Source of the DNA: Candidatus Barnesiella excrementigallinarum
GTDB taxonomy: Bacteria; Bacteroidota; Bacteroidia; Bacteroidales; Barnesiellaceae
Reading direction: 5' to 3'
Length of the DNA: 64,000 bases
Assembly (NCBI GenBank): GCA_019114445.1
Contig: DXFL01000006.1
Span: 248,001-312,000 of the forward strand
Shown here: positions 1 to 8,193 of the stretch, one piece after another
Layout of the letters: every line of letters begins with the position of its first letter
How positions within the stretch are numbered: position 1 is the stretch's first letter
Position numbers and translations under genes: made by a program
The notes under the pieces: generated by a model
Told to the model about the DNA's origin: nothing
Database searches by the model: none
What the model saw: the letters and a program-made list of their open reading frames with translations, nothing else

Positions 1-171
1 ATATCCCTGCGCCACTCTGGTTTGCTGCAAAATAATCTCCGAAATCCAAATACGATACGCATCGGTAATGCCACGCCACGGCAGTACCCGATGGTTTCCG
101 GCATACCACTTGTGTAGATCGGCCGATAACGGGGCCAACTGCTCGTGCTGTTCTTCTGCTTCTTTCTTCAT
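1..171 (-). CDS. mutY: A/G-specific adenine glycosylase, N-terminal part (partial)
   Basis: MutY removes adenine mispaired with 8-oxoguanine or guanine in base excision repair. Only the first 57 codons lie in the window; the gene runs off the left edge. The visible protein carries the family's N-terminal signature: WY around residue 22, LPWR, then YRIWISEIILQQTRV, the helix that contacts DNA in MutY/Nth glycosylases. The ATG is at 171-169; no other in-frame ATG occurs in the visible part. A TATCTTTG -7 box on the same strand at 187-180 lies so close that the mRNA would be nearly leaderless. The catalytic Glu/Asp and the iron-sulfur cluster region lie outside the window. The family call is firm despite the short fragment. 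Confidence 0.9.
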   Translation of the reverse strand, partial: MKKEAEEQHEQLAPLSADLHKWYAGNHRVLPWRGITDAYRIWISEIILQQTRVAQGY

Positions 172-179
172 ATTCGATA

Positions 180-187
180 CAAAGATA
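180..187 (-). promoter_or_regulatory. -7 box for mutY
   Basis: TATCTTTG on the minus strand matches the Bacteroidetes TAnnTTTG -7 element. A possible -33 TTTG lies 22 bases upstream, slightly long. Transcription would start within a few bases of the ATG at 171. Confidence 0.5.
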
Positions 188-252
188 GAGTAAATAAAAC
201 AAAGCTCCGCAAAAAAGCATCTGCGTAAAACTATTCTTTTCCAATTTATCAC

Positions 253-260
253 TATCTTTG
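253..260 (+). promoter_or_regulatory. -7 box for the DUF3843-like gene
   Basis: TATCTTTG matches the Bacteroidetes -7 element and lies 107 bases before the start codon at 368. No clear -33 TTTG is present. The implied leader holds a small hairpin (CGAAAAC at 293-299, GTTTTCG at 305-311). Confidence 0.5.
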
Positions 261-367
261 TAGAAGATCGGAGCGGCTCGGCACAATCGGCCCGAAAACA
301 TGAAGTTTTCGTTCGCCTCGGCTCAAGCCTTTCACTATTTTACAAACACACAAAACATCACACTCCT

Positions 368-1696
368 ATGAATACCGACAAACAACGTATATACAGCGGA
401 GACTGGAAACCACTACACCCCTATTCCAATTCGGCACCTACCGATCTCTACTACATCACACTGGCCAACAAAGTTTTGGCAGCCATTCGGGCCATCGAAG
501 TACATCTCGACGACGAGGACTATCGCAAACTAAACGATAACGAACAAAAAGAGTTGGCCTGCATTCTTACCGCCTACTTCGAAGATATTATTTCCCAAAC
601 CGGTATATTCCACGCATTCACCCGGGTACACCACAAGCGATTCGGCAAACTGTTGCCATTCTATACCCTCGACAACAATTACACCCCCGACGAAATCAAC
701 ACCGAGGATATACAGTTTCTCATTTGGCACTACCATATGCAACTCAACAACCTCGATATACCCTACTCGCCGGAACTCGATACCTTCGCCGCAATAGCCG
801 CCGATGTGATGGAAATATTCGAAAGCGAATACGAGACCGCACCCGAGAACGAAAAACTCCTACAATATTTCCGTTTCGACGAAAAAGAGGCACACAACCT
901 TTATGCACTCCACTCCCGATTCCTGTGGCTCTGCACCCAGTCCTACCTCTTCTCCAACAACGGATTTTTGCTCGAAGACCAAGCCGAAGCGCTGGCCGAA
1001 GAGGCCAAAGAAGCCGGCATGGAAGAACAGATACCCGATATGGTCAACCAGCTTTGCAACGATTTCGGATTCAACCATGTCACCGAATTTATGCGGCTTA
1101 CACCCCCTCAATGGCTGGCCGAAGTATTGGGCGAAGAGTCGCCCCTCTACACCTCGCTTATGAGCATGGGGCACAAATACACCGGTTACTACCGCTACGA
1201 AAGCAGCGACGAACACACGACCCGATTCCGCCACATCGCCTCCGACACGGTTATCGAAGCCACCAACCGGTCGCTCGTAGGTCTGCCCCGAAACATGAAA
1301 GACCCCTCGCTTATCCTCCGCACCGGATTCGTGCAATGGAACAACGAATGGTGGCTCTCGGGACAAATAAGCAGCTACGAAGACAATGAGGATTTGCTCG
1401 GCCAAATCACCGGCGACGACGACGAATACAACCTCTTCGAACCCGAAGAAGATCTCCCCGTAGAAGAACAGCAAATTATCCTCACCGACATCCTCTCGAC
1501 AACCGAAGGCGACGAAGGACAACCTCTCGACGAATCGGACACAGCTTGGCAAGCCCTCCTAAACGACGAGATAGGGAAAGACTTCTTCATCGAACAGGTA
1601 AAAGCAGGCAAAATAACCGGATTGCAATTTTACGATGCCCCCGGAAACAAACTCCTCGAAAACCTCGAATTTATAACCGAATACATTAAACGATAA
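368..1696 (+). CDS. DUF3843-like protein of unknown function
   Basis: A 442-residue soluble, acidic protein with no signal peptide or membrane segment. The N-terminal pattern (an aromatic residue, then W, HPY, PTDLYY and LANKV within the first 35 residues) resembles, from memory, the Bacteroides family DUF3843, whose function is unknown. The middle has a histidine- and aromatic-rich stretch (LIWHYHMQLNN, near residue 120). The C-terminal third contains a low-complexity acidic segment (DDDEYNLFEPEEDLP). A -7 box lies 107 bases upstream, and the secreted esterase follows after 26 bases, so the two may be cotranscribed. The gene is certain from its length and codon use; the family name is moderate and no function can be assigned. 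Confidence 0.7.
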   Translation: MNTDKQRIYSGDWKPLHPYSNSAPTDLYYITLANKVLAAIRAIEVHLDDEDYRKLNDNEQKELACILTAYFEDIISQTGIFHAFTRVHHKRFGKLLPFYTLDNNYTPDEINTEDIQFLIWHYHMQLNNLDIPYSPELDTFAAIAADVMEIFESEYETAPENEKLLQYFRFDEKEAHNLYALHSRFLWLCTQSYLFSNNGFLLEDQAEALAEEAKEAGMEEQIPDMVNQLCNDFGFNHVTEFMRLTPPQWLAEVLGEESPLYTSLMSMGHKYTGYYRYESSDEHTTRFRHIASDTVIEATNRSLVGLPRNMKDPSLILRTGFVQWNNEWWLSGQISSYEDNEDLLGQITGDDDEYNLFEPEEDLPVEEQQIILTDILSTTEGDEGQPLDESDTAWQALLNDEIGKDFFIEQVKAGKITGLQFYDAPGNKLLENLEFITEYIKR

Positions 1697-1722
1697 ATTT
1701 AACCTTATAAAAAGAATTCATC

Positions 1723-2550
1723 ATGAAGCGATTTTTGCTATTACCCATCACCCTTCTACTCTGTATTGTCAGCCTTTGTGCCCAACAAGTCGATACCGTA
1801 ACCATACAGAGCAAAATGGGGCGCGACCTCAAAAATGTGATAATCCTCCCCGAAAACTACGACCAAAACAATACAACCCGATACCCTGTCGTTTATCTGC
1901 TGCACGGCTGCGGCGACAACTACGCGGCTTGGATTCGAATAAAACCCGAACTTCCCCAACTCGCCTCGCAATACAACTTTATCATCGTCTGTCCCGACGG
2001 TTTGATAAACAGTTGGTACTGGAACAGCCCGCTCAATAAAGATATGCAATTCGAGGACTACATCTCCGACGAAGTGATCCGGTACGTCGACTCGCATTAC
2101 CGCACCATCGCCGACCGCAGCGCACGAGCCATCACCGGCCTCAGCATGGGCGGACACGGTGCCATGTGGAACGCCATTCGCCACCGCGACGTATTCGGGG
2201 CGGCAGGCAGCACCAGCGGCGGGCTCGACATTCGCCCCTTCCCCACAAACTGGAAAATGAGCAACCAGTTGGGCGAATTTGCCGCCAATAAAAAACGTTG
2301 GGACGAACACACGGTTATCAATCTCATTCCCTCGCTCAAAGACGGCGACTTGGCCATCATTATCGACTGCGGAGTAGACGACTTCTTTTTAGAGGTAAAC
2401 CGGCGTGTTCACCAAGCCCTCATTACCTGCAACATAAAGCACGATTACATCGAGCGTCCGGGCGGGCACAATCACGCCTACTGGAACAATTCCATTGAAT
2501 ACCAGCTACTCTTTTTCCACAATTTCTTTTCTCAAAAAAATAAAAAATAG
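1723..2550 (+). CDS. Secreted esterase, esterase D / CE1-like alpha/beta hydrolase
   Basis: A 275-residue alpha/beta hydrolase. Residues 1-20 are a signal peptide ending LCAQ, so it is exported. The core shows VVYLLHGCGDN (oxyanion-hole region, about 57-66), the nucleophile elbow GLSMGG with Ser141, an acid candidate in CGVDDFF (about 216-222) and the catalytic His in GGHNHAYW (about 248-254). This order is typical of the putative esterase family (PF00756), which includes feruloyl and acetyl esterases and S-formylglutathione hydrolase relatives. The substrate cannot be read from the sequence; no carbohydrate-active neighbours point to a polysaccharide. It lies 26 bases behind the DUF3843-like gene and is the last gene before a separate promoter at 2621. 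Confidence 0.85.
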   Translation: MKRFLLLPITLLLCIVSLCAQQVDTVTIQSKMGRDLKNVIILPENYDQNNTTRYPVVYLLHGCGDNYAAWIRIKPELPQLASQYNFIIVCPDGLINSWYWNSPLNKDMQFEDYISDEVIRYVDSHYRTIADRSARAITGLSMGGHGAMWNAIRHRDVFGAAGSTSGGLDIRPFPTNWKMSNQLGEFAANKKRWDEHTVINLIPSLKDGDLAIIIDCGVDDFFLEVNRRVHQALITCNIKHDYIERPGGHNHAYWNNSIEYQLLFFHNFFSQKNKK

Positions 2551-2620
2551 TCTATATTGTTAACAAAACGGCATTTTTCACTCAAATTGTGTTAAATATC
2601 GATAGATTTTAAGTTATTAA

Positions 2621-2652
2621 TTTGGGGAATAAAGAATAGCCCTTTATATTTG
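2621..2652 (+). promoter_or_regulatory. Strong Bacteroidetes promoter for a candidate small RNA
   Basis: TTTG at 2621-2624 is followed by exactly 20 bases and TATATTTG at 2645-2652, the ideal -33/-7 form of the Bacteroidetes primary sigma factor. No convincing coding region follows it directly. Confidence 0.75.
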
Positions 2653-2658
2653 TACCAT

Positions 2659-2720
2659 GTTTTTTCATAGTATTAGATTTAAGGTTTACAGATTGGCTGT
2701 CGCGAGACAGCCTTTTTTAT
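2659..2720 (+). ncRNA. Candidate free-standing small RNA (about 60 nt)
   Basis: The promoter at 2621-2652 predicts a transcription start near 2659. The transcript would end at a hairpin, GGCTGTC (2695-2701), loop GCGA, GACAGCC (2706-2712), followed directly by six T. No supported ORF fits: an ATG at 2657 overlaps the expected start and would read through the terminator. The unit stands alone between the esterase and aroA, and aroA has its own -7 box at 2854. The body (ATTAGATTTAAGG before the hairpin) reminds me of a short sequence recurring in Bacteroidales genomes, but I cannot confirm that here. The alternative is an aroA leader with an attenuator. Confidence 0.5.
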
Positions 2721-2722
2721 TT
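2695..2722 (+). terminator. Intrinsic terminator
   Basis: A perfect 7-bp GC-rich stem with a GCGA tetraloop, followed by TTTTTTATTTT. It closes the candidate small RNA. Confidence 0.8.
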
Positions 2723-2853
2723 TCAAGGATACTCCACCATCGACCGACAACCCCAAAAAACGTAACGGCAGCCAACCCAAACCATAAATAAAGATTACAC
2801 CCATGAAGCGAAACTCCTCCTCTTAAAAATATAGGCGGTTTCTCTTTTTTTTC

Positions 2854-2861
2854 TAATTTTG
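2854..2861 (+). promoter_or_regulatory. -7 box for aroA
   Basis: TAATTTTG lies 22 bases before the aroA ATG and matches TAnnTTTG. No clear -33 element is seen. Confidence 0.5.
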
Positions 2862-2883
2862 CAAAAAACTCTTTGCGAACGAT

Positions 2884-4119
2884 ATGAACTATCAAGTTTT
2901 TGCTCCCGACAATTGTCAAACCGAAATCGTTCTGCCGGCATCGAAAAGTATCAGCAACCGGGCTCTTATCATCAATGCCCTGTGCGGCGACGCTATCCCG
3001 GTAGAGAACCTCTCGGAGTGCGACGACACCCGGGTCATGAAACAAGCTTTCGACAAGGGACGGGACACCATCGACATACACGGAGCAGGAACCGCCATGC
3101 GCTTTCTCACCGCATATTACGCCCAAAAGCAAGGCGGCGAGTGTATCATCACCGGTTCCGAAAGAATGAAACAGCGCCCCATCAAGATTTTGGTCGATGC
3201 CCTCCGTTCGCTCGGAGCCCATATCGAATACCTCGGCAACGAAGGTTTTCCCCCGCTTCGCATCATTGGCAAAGAGTTGAAAGGCGGGAGCCTCACCCTG
3301 CCCGGCAACGTCAGTTCCCAATATATCTCGGCATTGCTCATGATTGCTCCCCGTATGCAAAACGGACTTACCCTGACACTGACCGGCGAAATGGTATCGG
3401 TACCCTATATCGAAATTACACTCGGCATGATGGCTCATTTCGGGATTATCGGCCAACGCAAGGGCAACATCATTCATGTCCCCGCCGGACAATACCGCCC
3501 CGAACCTTTCCGGGTAGAACCCGACTGGTCGGCTGCGTCATATTGGTACGAAATAGCAGCTCTTGCCACTAAGGCCCGCATATTACTTCCCGGACTATCG
3601 GCCGACAGCCTGCAAGGCGATGCCCACATCGCTCGACTTTTCGAGCCGCTCGGCATCGAAACCCGGTTTACACAAGAGGGGGTTGAACTAATAAAATCGG
3701 ACAAGCAGGTCAAACGATACGAATGCGATCTTTCCGAGCAACCCGATTTAGCCCAAACAATGGTTGTAAGTTGCTGTTTAACAGGCACGCCCTTTTGTTT
3801 TACCGGATTGCAAACACTGCGGATTAAAGAGACAGATAGAATATCGGCCCTCCAAAACGAACTTATTAAATTAGGATACAAACTAATATTTTCGGACAAT
3901 TCACTGGCATGGAACGGCGAAATGCTTCCTCCACACCCCAACCCGGCCATCGACACCTACGACGATCACCGCATGGCTATGGCCTTTGCACCAGCCGCTT
4001 TCCGTTTTCCGGGAATCGAAATTAAAGAGGTAGCTGTCGTTGACAAGTCTTATCCTCTGTATTGGGACGATTTACACAAAGCCGGATTCACCCTCACTGT
4101 CCCCGACTTAAAAGAATAG
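2884..4119 (+). CDS. aroA: 3-phosphoshikimate 1-carboxyvinyltransferase (EPSP synthase)
   Basis: This enzyme transfers the enolpyruvyl group of phosphoenolpyruvate to shikimate-3-phosphate, the sixth step of the shikimate pathway to aromatic amino acids. The 411-residue protein shows the substrate-binding motif LPASKSISNRALI (about 18-30), the GAGTAMRFLTAYY segment (about 65-77; family form GNAGTxxR), ITGSERMKQRPI, and near the C-terminus the DDHRMAMAFAPAAF motif with KSYPLYWDDL. All are in family order. It is slightly shorter than the roughly 430 residues of the E. coli enzyme, as usual for Bacteroidetes. The small membrane protein starts 5 bases after its stop, so the two are probably cotranscribed. 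Confidence 0.95.
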   Translation: MNYQVFAPDNCQTEIVLPASKSISNRALIINALCGDAIPVENLSECDDTRVMKQAFDKGRDTIDIHGAGTAMRFLTAYYAQKQGGECIITGSERMKQRPIKILVDALRSLGAHIEYLGNEGFPPLRIIGKELKGGSLTLPGNVSSQYISALLMIAPRMQNGLTLTLTGEMVSVPYIEITLGMMAHFGIIGQRKGNIIHVPAGQYRPEPFRVEPDWSAASYWYEIAALATKARILLPGLSADSLQGDAHIARLFEPLGIETRFTQEGVELIKSDKQVKRYECDLSEQPDLAQTMVVSCCLTGTPFCFTGLQTLRIKETDRISALQNELIKLGYKLIFSDNSLAWNGEMLPPHPNPAIDTYDDHRMAMAFAPAAFRFPGIEIKEVAVVDKSYPLYWDDLHKAGFTLTVPDLKE

Positions 4120-4124
4120 ACATC

Positions 4125-4541
4125 ATGATTATTCTCATTACTGCTATCGTTCTTTTAGGGGCCATAACCTATTTTTTTCACCTCAAAGAGCAAAAAAAAC
4201 AATCCGGCCAGCCCCAAGCCCCCCTGTCGGAGGAAAGCCAAACGCCCCCACAGGAATGTTGCGGGCAACACCTCGTGTGCGAACGCGACAGCCTGCTTGC
4301 CGGAGTGAGCAAAACCATAGAGTACTACGACGACGAAGAGCTCGACGAATGGAAGAATACCCCTCCCGACCAATATTCGCCTGAGCAAATCGACCTTTTT
4401 CGGGAAATTTTCTATACCCTGCAACCCGGCGACGTACCCGGTTGGGTGCGCAGTTTACAACTCCGGCAGATCGAAGTCCCCGAATCGCTCCGCGACGAAA
4501 TATTGCTCGTTGTCAACGAACAAAGATCAACTCACAAATAA
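4125..4541 (+). CDS. Small membrane-anchored protein with a Cys-Cys-Gly-x-His-x-x-Cys motif, unknown function
   Basis: A 138-residue protein. I chose the ATG at 4125, 5 bases after aroA, because the longer frame runs back into aroA. One N-terminal membrane segment (about residues 1-18) precedes a Lys/Gln-rich and a Pro-rich linker, then ECCGQHLVCERDS (about 44-56). That spacing could bind a metal, though nothing proves it. A conserved-looking acidic region follows (EYYDDEELDEW), then a helical C-terminus. It ends 10 bases before the metal ABC permease, so the pair is very likely cotranscribed. Bacteroidales genomes carry similar unnamed proteins. A role linked to metal transport is inferred only from the motif and the neighbour. 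Confidence 0.6.
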   Translation: MIILITAIVLLGAITYFFHLKEQKKQSGQPQAPLSEESQTPPQECCGQHLVCERDSLLAGVSKTIEYYDDEELDEWKNTPPDQYSPEQIDLFREIFYTLQPGDVPGWVRSLQLRQIEVPESLRDEILLVVNEQRSTHK

Positions 4542-4551
4542 CCAGCCACCA

Positions 4552-5373
4552 ATGGAAATTCTCAACTATACCTTCTTTCAAAACGCCCTTTGGGCGATAC
4601 TGCTCATCTCCATCACCGGGGCAATCATAGGCACATATATTGTCGCCCGGCGTATGCTCTTCATCACGGGCGGAATTACCCACGCCTCGTTCGGGGGGCT
4701 GGGCATAGGTTACTATTGCGGATTCAACCCCACACTCTCGGCACTCTTCTTCGCCATTTTGTCGGCATTGGGGGTAGAATGGTTATCCCGTGGCAAATCG
4801 GTTCGGGAAGATTCGGCAATAGCCGTCGTATGGACACTGGGAATGGCTGTCGGCATCATCTTCATTTTTATGACACCGGGATACACTCCGGGCCTCACCG
4901 AGTTTCTTTTCGGGAACATACTCACCATAACCCGTACCGACCTCCTCATCTTCGGTATATTCGTCCTCTTGTTGCTCGCCTTTACCCTCCTGCAATACAA
5001 ACCTATCGTATATACCGCTTTCGATGCCGACTTTGCGCACACCCGAGGCATAAAAACCCGGCTCGTCAACTACATAATGACCTTCTTTGTCGCCACCGCC
5101 GTTGTCCTCACCATCAGAATGGTAGGAATCATGTTACTCCTCTCTATCTTCTCCCTGCCGCAAATGATTGCCGAAATATTCTCGCACAAGTTCAAGAACA
5201 TAGCTATCCTGTCGGGGATTATCAACCTCTTGTGCGGTATAGGCGGGCTACTGCTCTCCTATTGGCTCGATGTTCCGGCAGGAGCGACCATCGTATTTAC
5301 CCTTGTCGTAGCCTACTTCGCCGTGAAAATACTCATTCCCCGCAAACAACCGGCAAGGCTCAAAAAACAATAA
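4552..5373 (+). CDS. Metal ABC transporter permease, ZnuB/MntB (ABC-3) family
   Basis: A 273-residue integral membrane protein with about eight hydrophobic segments, matching the ABC-3 family (PF00950) that imports zinc, manganese or iron with an ATPase and a solute-binding protein. Family features include GAIIGTYIVARRMLFITGGI near the N-terminus, ITHASFGGLGIGYY, the cytoplasmic coupling region and IMLLLSIFSLPQM in the C-terminal half. I chose the ATG at 4552; an upstream in-frame ATG at 4510 would overlap the preceding gene and add a hydrophilic extension. No ATPase or binding-protein gene is adjacent, so its partners must be elsewhere. Which metal it moves cannot be told; the preceding small Cys/His protein may be functionally linked. 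Confidence 0.85.
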   Translation: MEILNYTFFQNALWAILLISITGAIIGTYIVARRMLFITGGITHASFGGLGIGYYCGFNPTLSALFFAILSALGVEWLSRGKSVREDSAIAVVWTLGMAVGIIFIFMTPGYTPGLTEFLFGNILTITRTDLLIFGIFVLLLLAFTLLQYKPIVYTAFDADFAHTRGIKTRLVNYIMTFFVATAVVLTIRMVGIMLLLSIFSLPQMIAEIFSHKFKNIAILSGIINLLCGIGGLLLSYWLDVPAGATIVFTLVVAYFAVKILIPRKQPARLKKQ

Positions 5374-5415
5374 AACCCCGAAATATCAGTTTAAAGAATG
5401 ATACCCTATCCCTAA

Positions 5416-8193
5416 ATGCATTTGAAAAAAAGAATACTACATATTGTCGGGCTCATTACACTGCTTGCGCTGGCCTCCTGTTCTACCAAAAAGAACACGG
5501 CAGCCACACGCTTTTACCACAGCTTTACCACCCGCTACAATGTCTATTTCAACGGGATAGAGAATTACAAGGAACAACTCAAAGAGATGGAGGTGGGATA
5601 CGAAGACAACTTCACCGACCTGCTTTATATGCACCCGGCACAAGCCTATGCAAACCCCAAAGACCCCCAACCGACCGGCAGTTTCGACCGGACCATCGAA
5701 AAGTGCCAAAAAGCCATACAACTGCACTCCATCAAAAAACGCCCGAAGCGGAACTCAAAAAAAATGAGCGATCCCAAATACCGGGAATACTTGAAGCGCG
5801 ACGAATACAATCCCTTTATCCACAACGCGTGGAGCCTCATGGGTAAAGCCCAATACTACAAAGGCGATTTCTTGGGCGCCGCCGCAACATTTCTTTACAT
5901 CTCGCGGCACTTCACATGGCTCCCCGATTTGGTAGCCGAGTCGCGCCTATGGCAAGCCCGCTGTTACATCGCTTTGGGCTGGCTCTACGAAGCCGAAGAC
6001 ATTCTCCTCAAAATAAACAACGACAAGTTGCCCCCCTCGCAAAACAGTTGGTTTGCCACGGTCAATGCCGATTATCTCATACATAAAGGCGAATACAAAA
6101 AAGCGATACCTTTCCTCGAAACCGCCATCAAAGCGGCTCCGAGCAAGCAGCAACGCATTCGCATGACCTTCTTGCTCGCCCAACTCTATTCGGCCACGCA
6201 AGAACCTCGGCTGGCCTACAATACATTCGGAAAAGTCATCAGTATGAATCCGACTTACCGGACCGAATTCAACGCCCGTATCAAACAAACCGAAGTATTC
6301 TCGGGCAGCGACATCTCGAAAGAGGTGAAGAAACTGAGCCGAATGGCCTCGCGTGACCGAAACAAAGAGTACCTCGACCAAATATACTACGCCATCGGTA
6401 ACCTGTACCTGTCGCGCAAAGACACTCTTAAAGCCATAGAAAACTACCGGCTTGCCAATCAAAAAAGCACCCGAAACGGAATAGAAAAAGCCATCTGCCA
6501 AATCACTCTCGGCGACCTCTATTTCGAACGGCGCGAGTATGTCGACGCACAACCTTGTTATGCCGAAGCCATACCCCAGCTCAAAGAGGACTACCCGCGC
6601 TACGACCTCCTCTCCCGCCGCTCTTCGGTACTCGACGAATTGGTTGTCTACGCCCAAAATGTCGAGTTGCAAGACAGCTTGCAGAACCTCGCCGCCATGA
6701 GTGAAGAGGAGCGGAACAAAGCTATACAGAAAATCATCGACGACCTTATCAAACGGGAAAAGGAAGAGGCCGAAAACCTCGCCCGCGAAGAATATCTTGC
6801 CCAGCAACAAGGGCCTCAATTCAACAGCGACAACGCAGCCAAACAAAACACCACGCTGCTCACCGGCGACCAATCGTGGTACTTCTACAACAAAACTATG
6901 GTCTCGGCCGGTAAAACCGAATTCCAACGGATTTGGGGTAGCCGTAAACTCGAAGATGACTGGCGGCGACGCAACAAGTCGGGATTCTCTATGAGCGACT
7001 TTGCCGAACAAACCGAAAACCCCGACGGTGAAAACCTCGACGAAACCACAGAAGAGGGCGAATTGCCTCCCGACAGTGTCGAATCGAACGACGCCGACGA
7101 CCCGCACAAAATAGAATTCTACCTCAAACAATTACCGTTAACCCCCGAAGCTCTCGCCACCTCCGACGAGGTAATTGCCGAAGGGCTCTTCAACATGGGT
7201 ATAATCCTCAAAAACAAACTCGAAGACCACCCGGCTGCAATTTCGAACTTCAACCTGCTGGAAGAACGATACCCCGAAAATCCCTACCGGCTCGACGTAT
7301 ATTACAATATGTACCTCATGTATATGCGCGACGGCGACGAAGCTATGGCGGCCATATACCGCGACAAAATTCGCTCCACATTCCCCGAGAGTCCATACGC
7401 CCAAGCTATGGCCGACCCCAACTACCTGAATAACCTCCGACGCATGAGCGAAGTACAAGACTCTATCTACGAAGCAACCTATGCGGCATACCTCCAAAAC
7501 CACAATGCCGAGGTTCACCGCAACTACGCATTCATGAAAGAGGAATATCCCCTGTCGCCGCTCATGCCCAAATTCCTCTTCCTCGATGCGCTCTCTTATA
7601 TTGCCGACAAGCAATACGACCAGTTCAAAGAAGGCATGAGATCGCTGCTCGAACAGTTCCCCCAAGCCGACGTGTCGCCTATGGCTACCTCTATGCTCAA
7701 AGGGCTGGCACAAGGGAAACAACTGGCCGAGGGAAGCGGAAACATGAGGGGCATGATTTGGAAAACCCGGCTCACCAACGACTCTACGGTTATGGAAAAC
7801 GATTCGGCACAAGTCGCTTTCACGCAAGACCTCAATGCGCCGCACCTGCTGGTCTTGGTCTACGCCACCGACAGTGTCTCGTCCAACCAATTGCTTTTCG
7901 ATGTAGCCAAACACAACTTCACCAGTTTCGTCATCAAAGATTTCGATCTCGAAATAATGACCTTTAACGAAATAAGTATGTTAGTTGTCAAAGGATTTAA
8001 TAACTTTGGCGAATTATCCCACTACCGCCGCATTCTCGACAACAGCGACACATTCCGCTTCCCGCCGGGAGTAAGGCCCGTGATGATTAGTGAGGATAAT
8101 TTCAGGAAACTGCTCGAAGGATACAGTTTCGAAGACTATTTCTTATTCCTTGAAAACAACCCTCAACCCACTGAGAATTATGAAGAACGGTAG
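5416..8193 (+). CDS. porW: TPR lipoprotein, PorW/SprE family (type IX secretion associated)
   Basis: A 925-residue lipoprotein: signal sequence with lipobox LASC and Cys22, followed by CSTKKNTAATRFYHSFTTRYN, a strong hallmark of SprE (Flavobacterium) and PorW (Porphyromonas). TPR-type helical repeats run through about residues 140-420 (for example ALGWLYEAEDILLKIN, KGEYKKAIPFLETAIK). A charged, Gln-rich coiled region lies near 430-480, then an acidic linker near 540-570, then further TPR-like helices. In known systems PorW sits in the outer-membrane/periplasm region and is needed for type IX secretion. Its end overlaps the porX start by 14 bases, so translation is probably coupled. Homologues also occur in Bacteroidales lacking a full type IX system, so an active secretion machine is not proven. 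Confidence 0.85.
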   Translation: MHLKKRILHIVGLITLLALASCSTKKNTAATRFYHSFTTRYNVYFNGIENYKEQLKEMEVGYEDNFTDLLYMHPAQAYANPKDPQPTGSFDRTIEKCQKAIQLHSIKKRPKRNSKKMSDPKYREYLKRDEYNPFIHNAWSLMGKAQYYKGDFLGAAATFLYISRHFTWLPDLVAESRLWQARCYIALGWLYEAEDILLKINNDKLPPSQNSWFATVNADYLIHKGEYKKAIPFLETAIKAAPSKQQRIRMTFLLAQLYSATQEPRLAYNTFGKVISMNPTYRTEFNARIKQTEVFSGSDISKEVKKLSRMASRDRNKEYLDQIYYAIGNLYLSRKDTLKAIENYRLANQKSTRNGIEKAICQITLGDLYFERREYVDAQPCYAEAIPQLKEDYPRYDLLSRRSSVLDELVVYAQNVELQDSLQNLAAMSEEERNKAIQKIIDDLIKREKEEAENLAREEYLAQQQGPQFNSDNAAKQNTTLLTGDQSWYFYNKTMVSAGKTEFQRIWGSRKLEDDWRRRNKSGFSMSDFAEQTENPDGENLDETTEEGELPPDSVESNDADDPHKIEFYLKQLPLTPEALATSDEVIAEGLFNMGIILKNKLEDHPAAISNFNLLEERYPENPYRLDVYYNMYLMYMRDGDEAMAAIYRDKIRSTFPESPYAQAMADPNYLNNLRRMSEVQDSIYEATYAAYLQNHNAEVHRNYAFMKEEYPLSPLMPKFLFLDALSYIADKQYDQFKEGMRSLLEQFPQADVSPMATSMLKGLAQGKQLAEGSGNMRGMIWKTRLTNDSTVMENDSAQVAFTQDLNAPHLLVLVYATDSVSSNQLLFDVAKHNFTSFVIKDFDLEIMTFNEISMLVVKGFNNFGELSHYRRILDNSDTFRFPPGVRPVMISEDNFRKLLEGYSFEDYFLFLENNPQPTENYEER

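Noticed and set aside
2686-3492. 268-codon minus-strand frame opposite aroA
   Set aside because: Antisense to a motif-complete aroA and without a family signature.
5947-7131. 394-codon open frame on the minus strand opposite porW
   Set aside because: It is opposite a clearly coding TPR gene; Val/Phe-rich composition is that of an antisense shadow.
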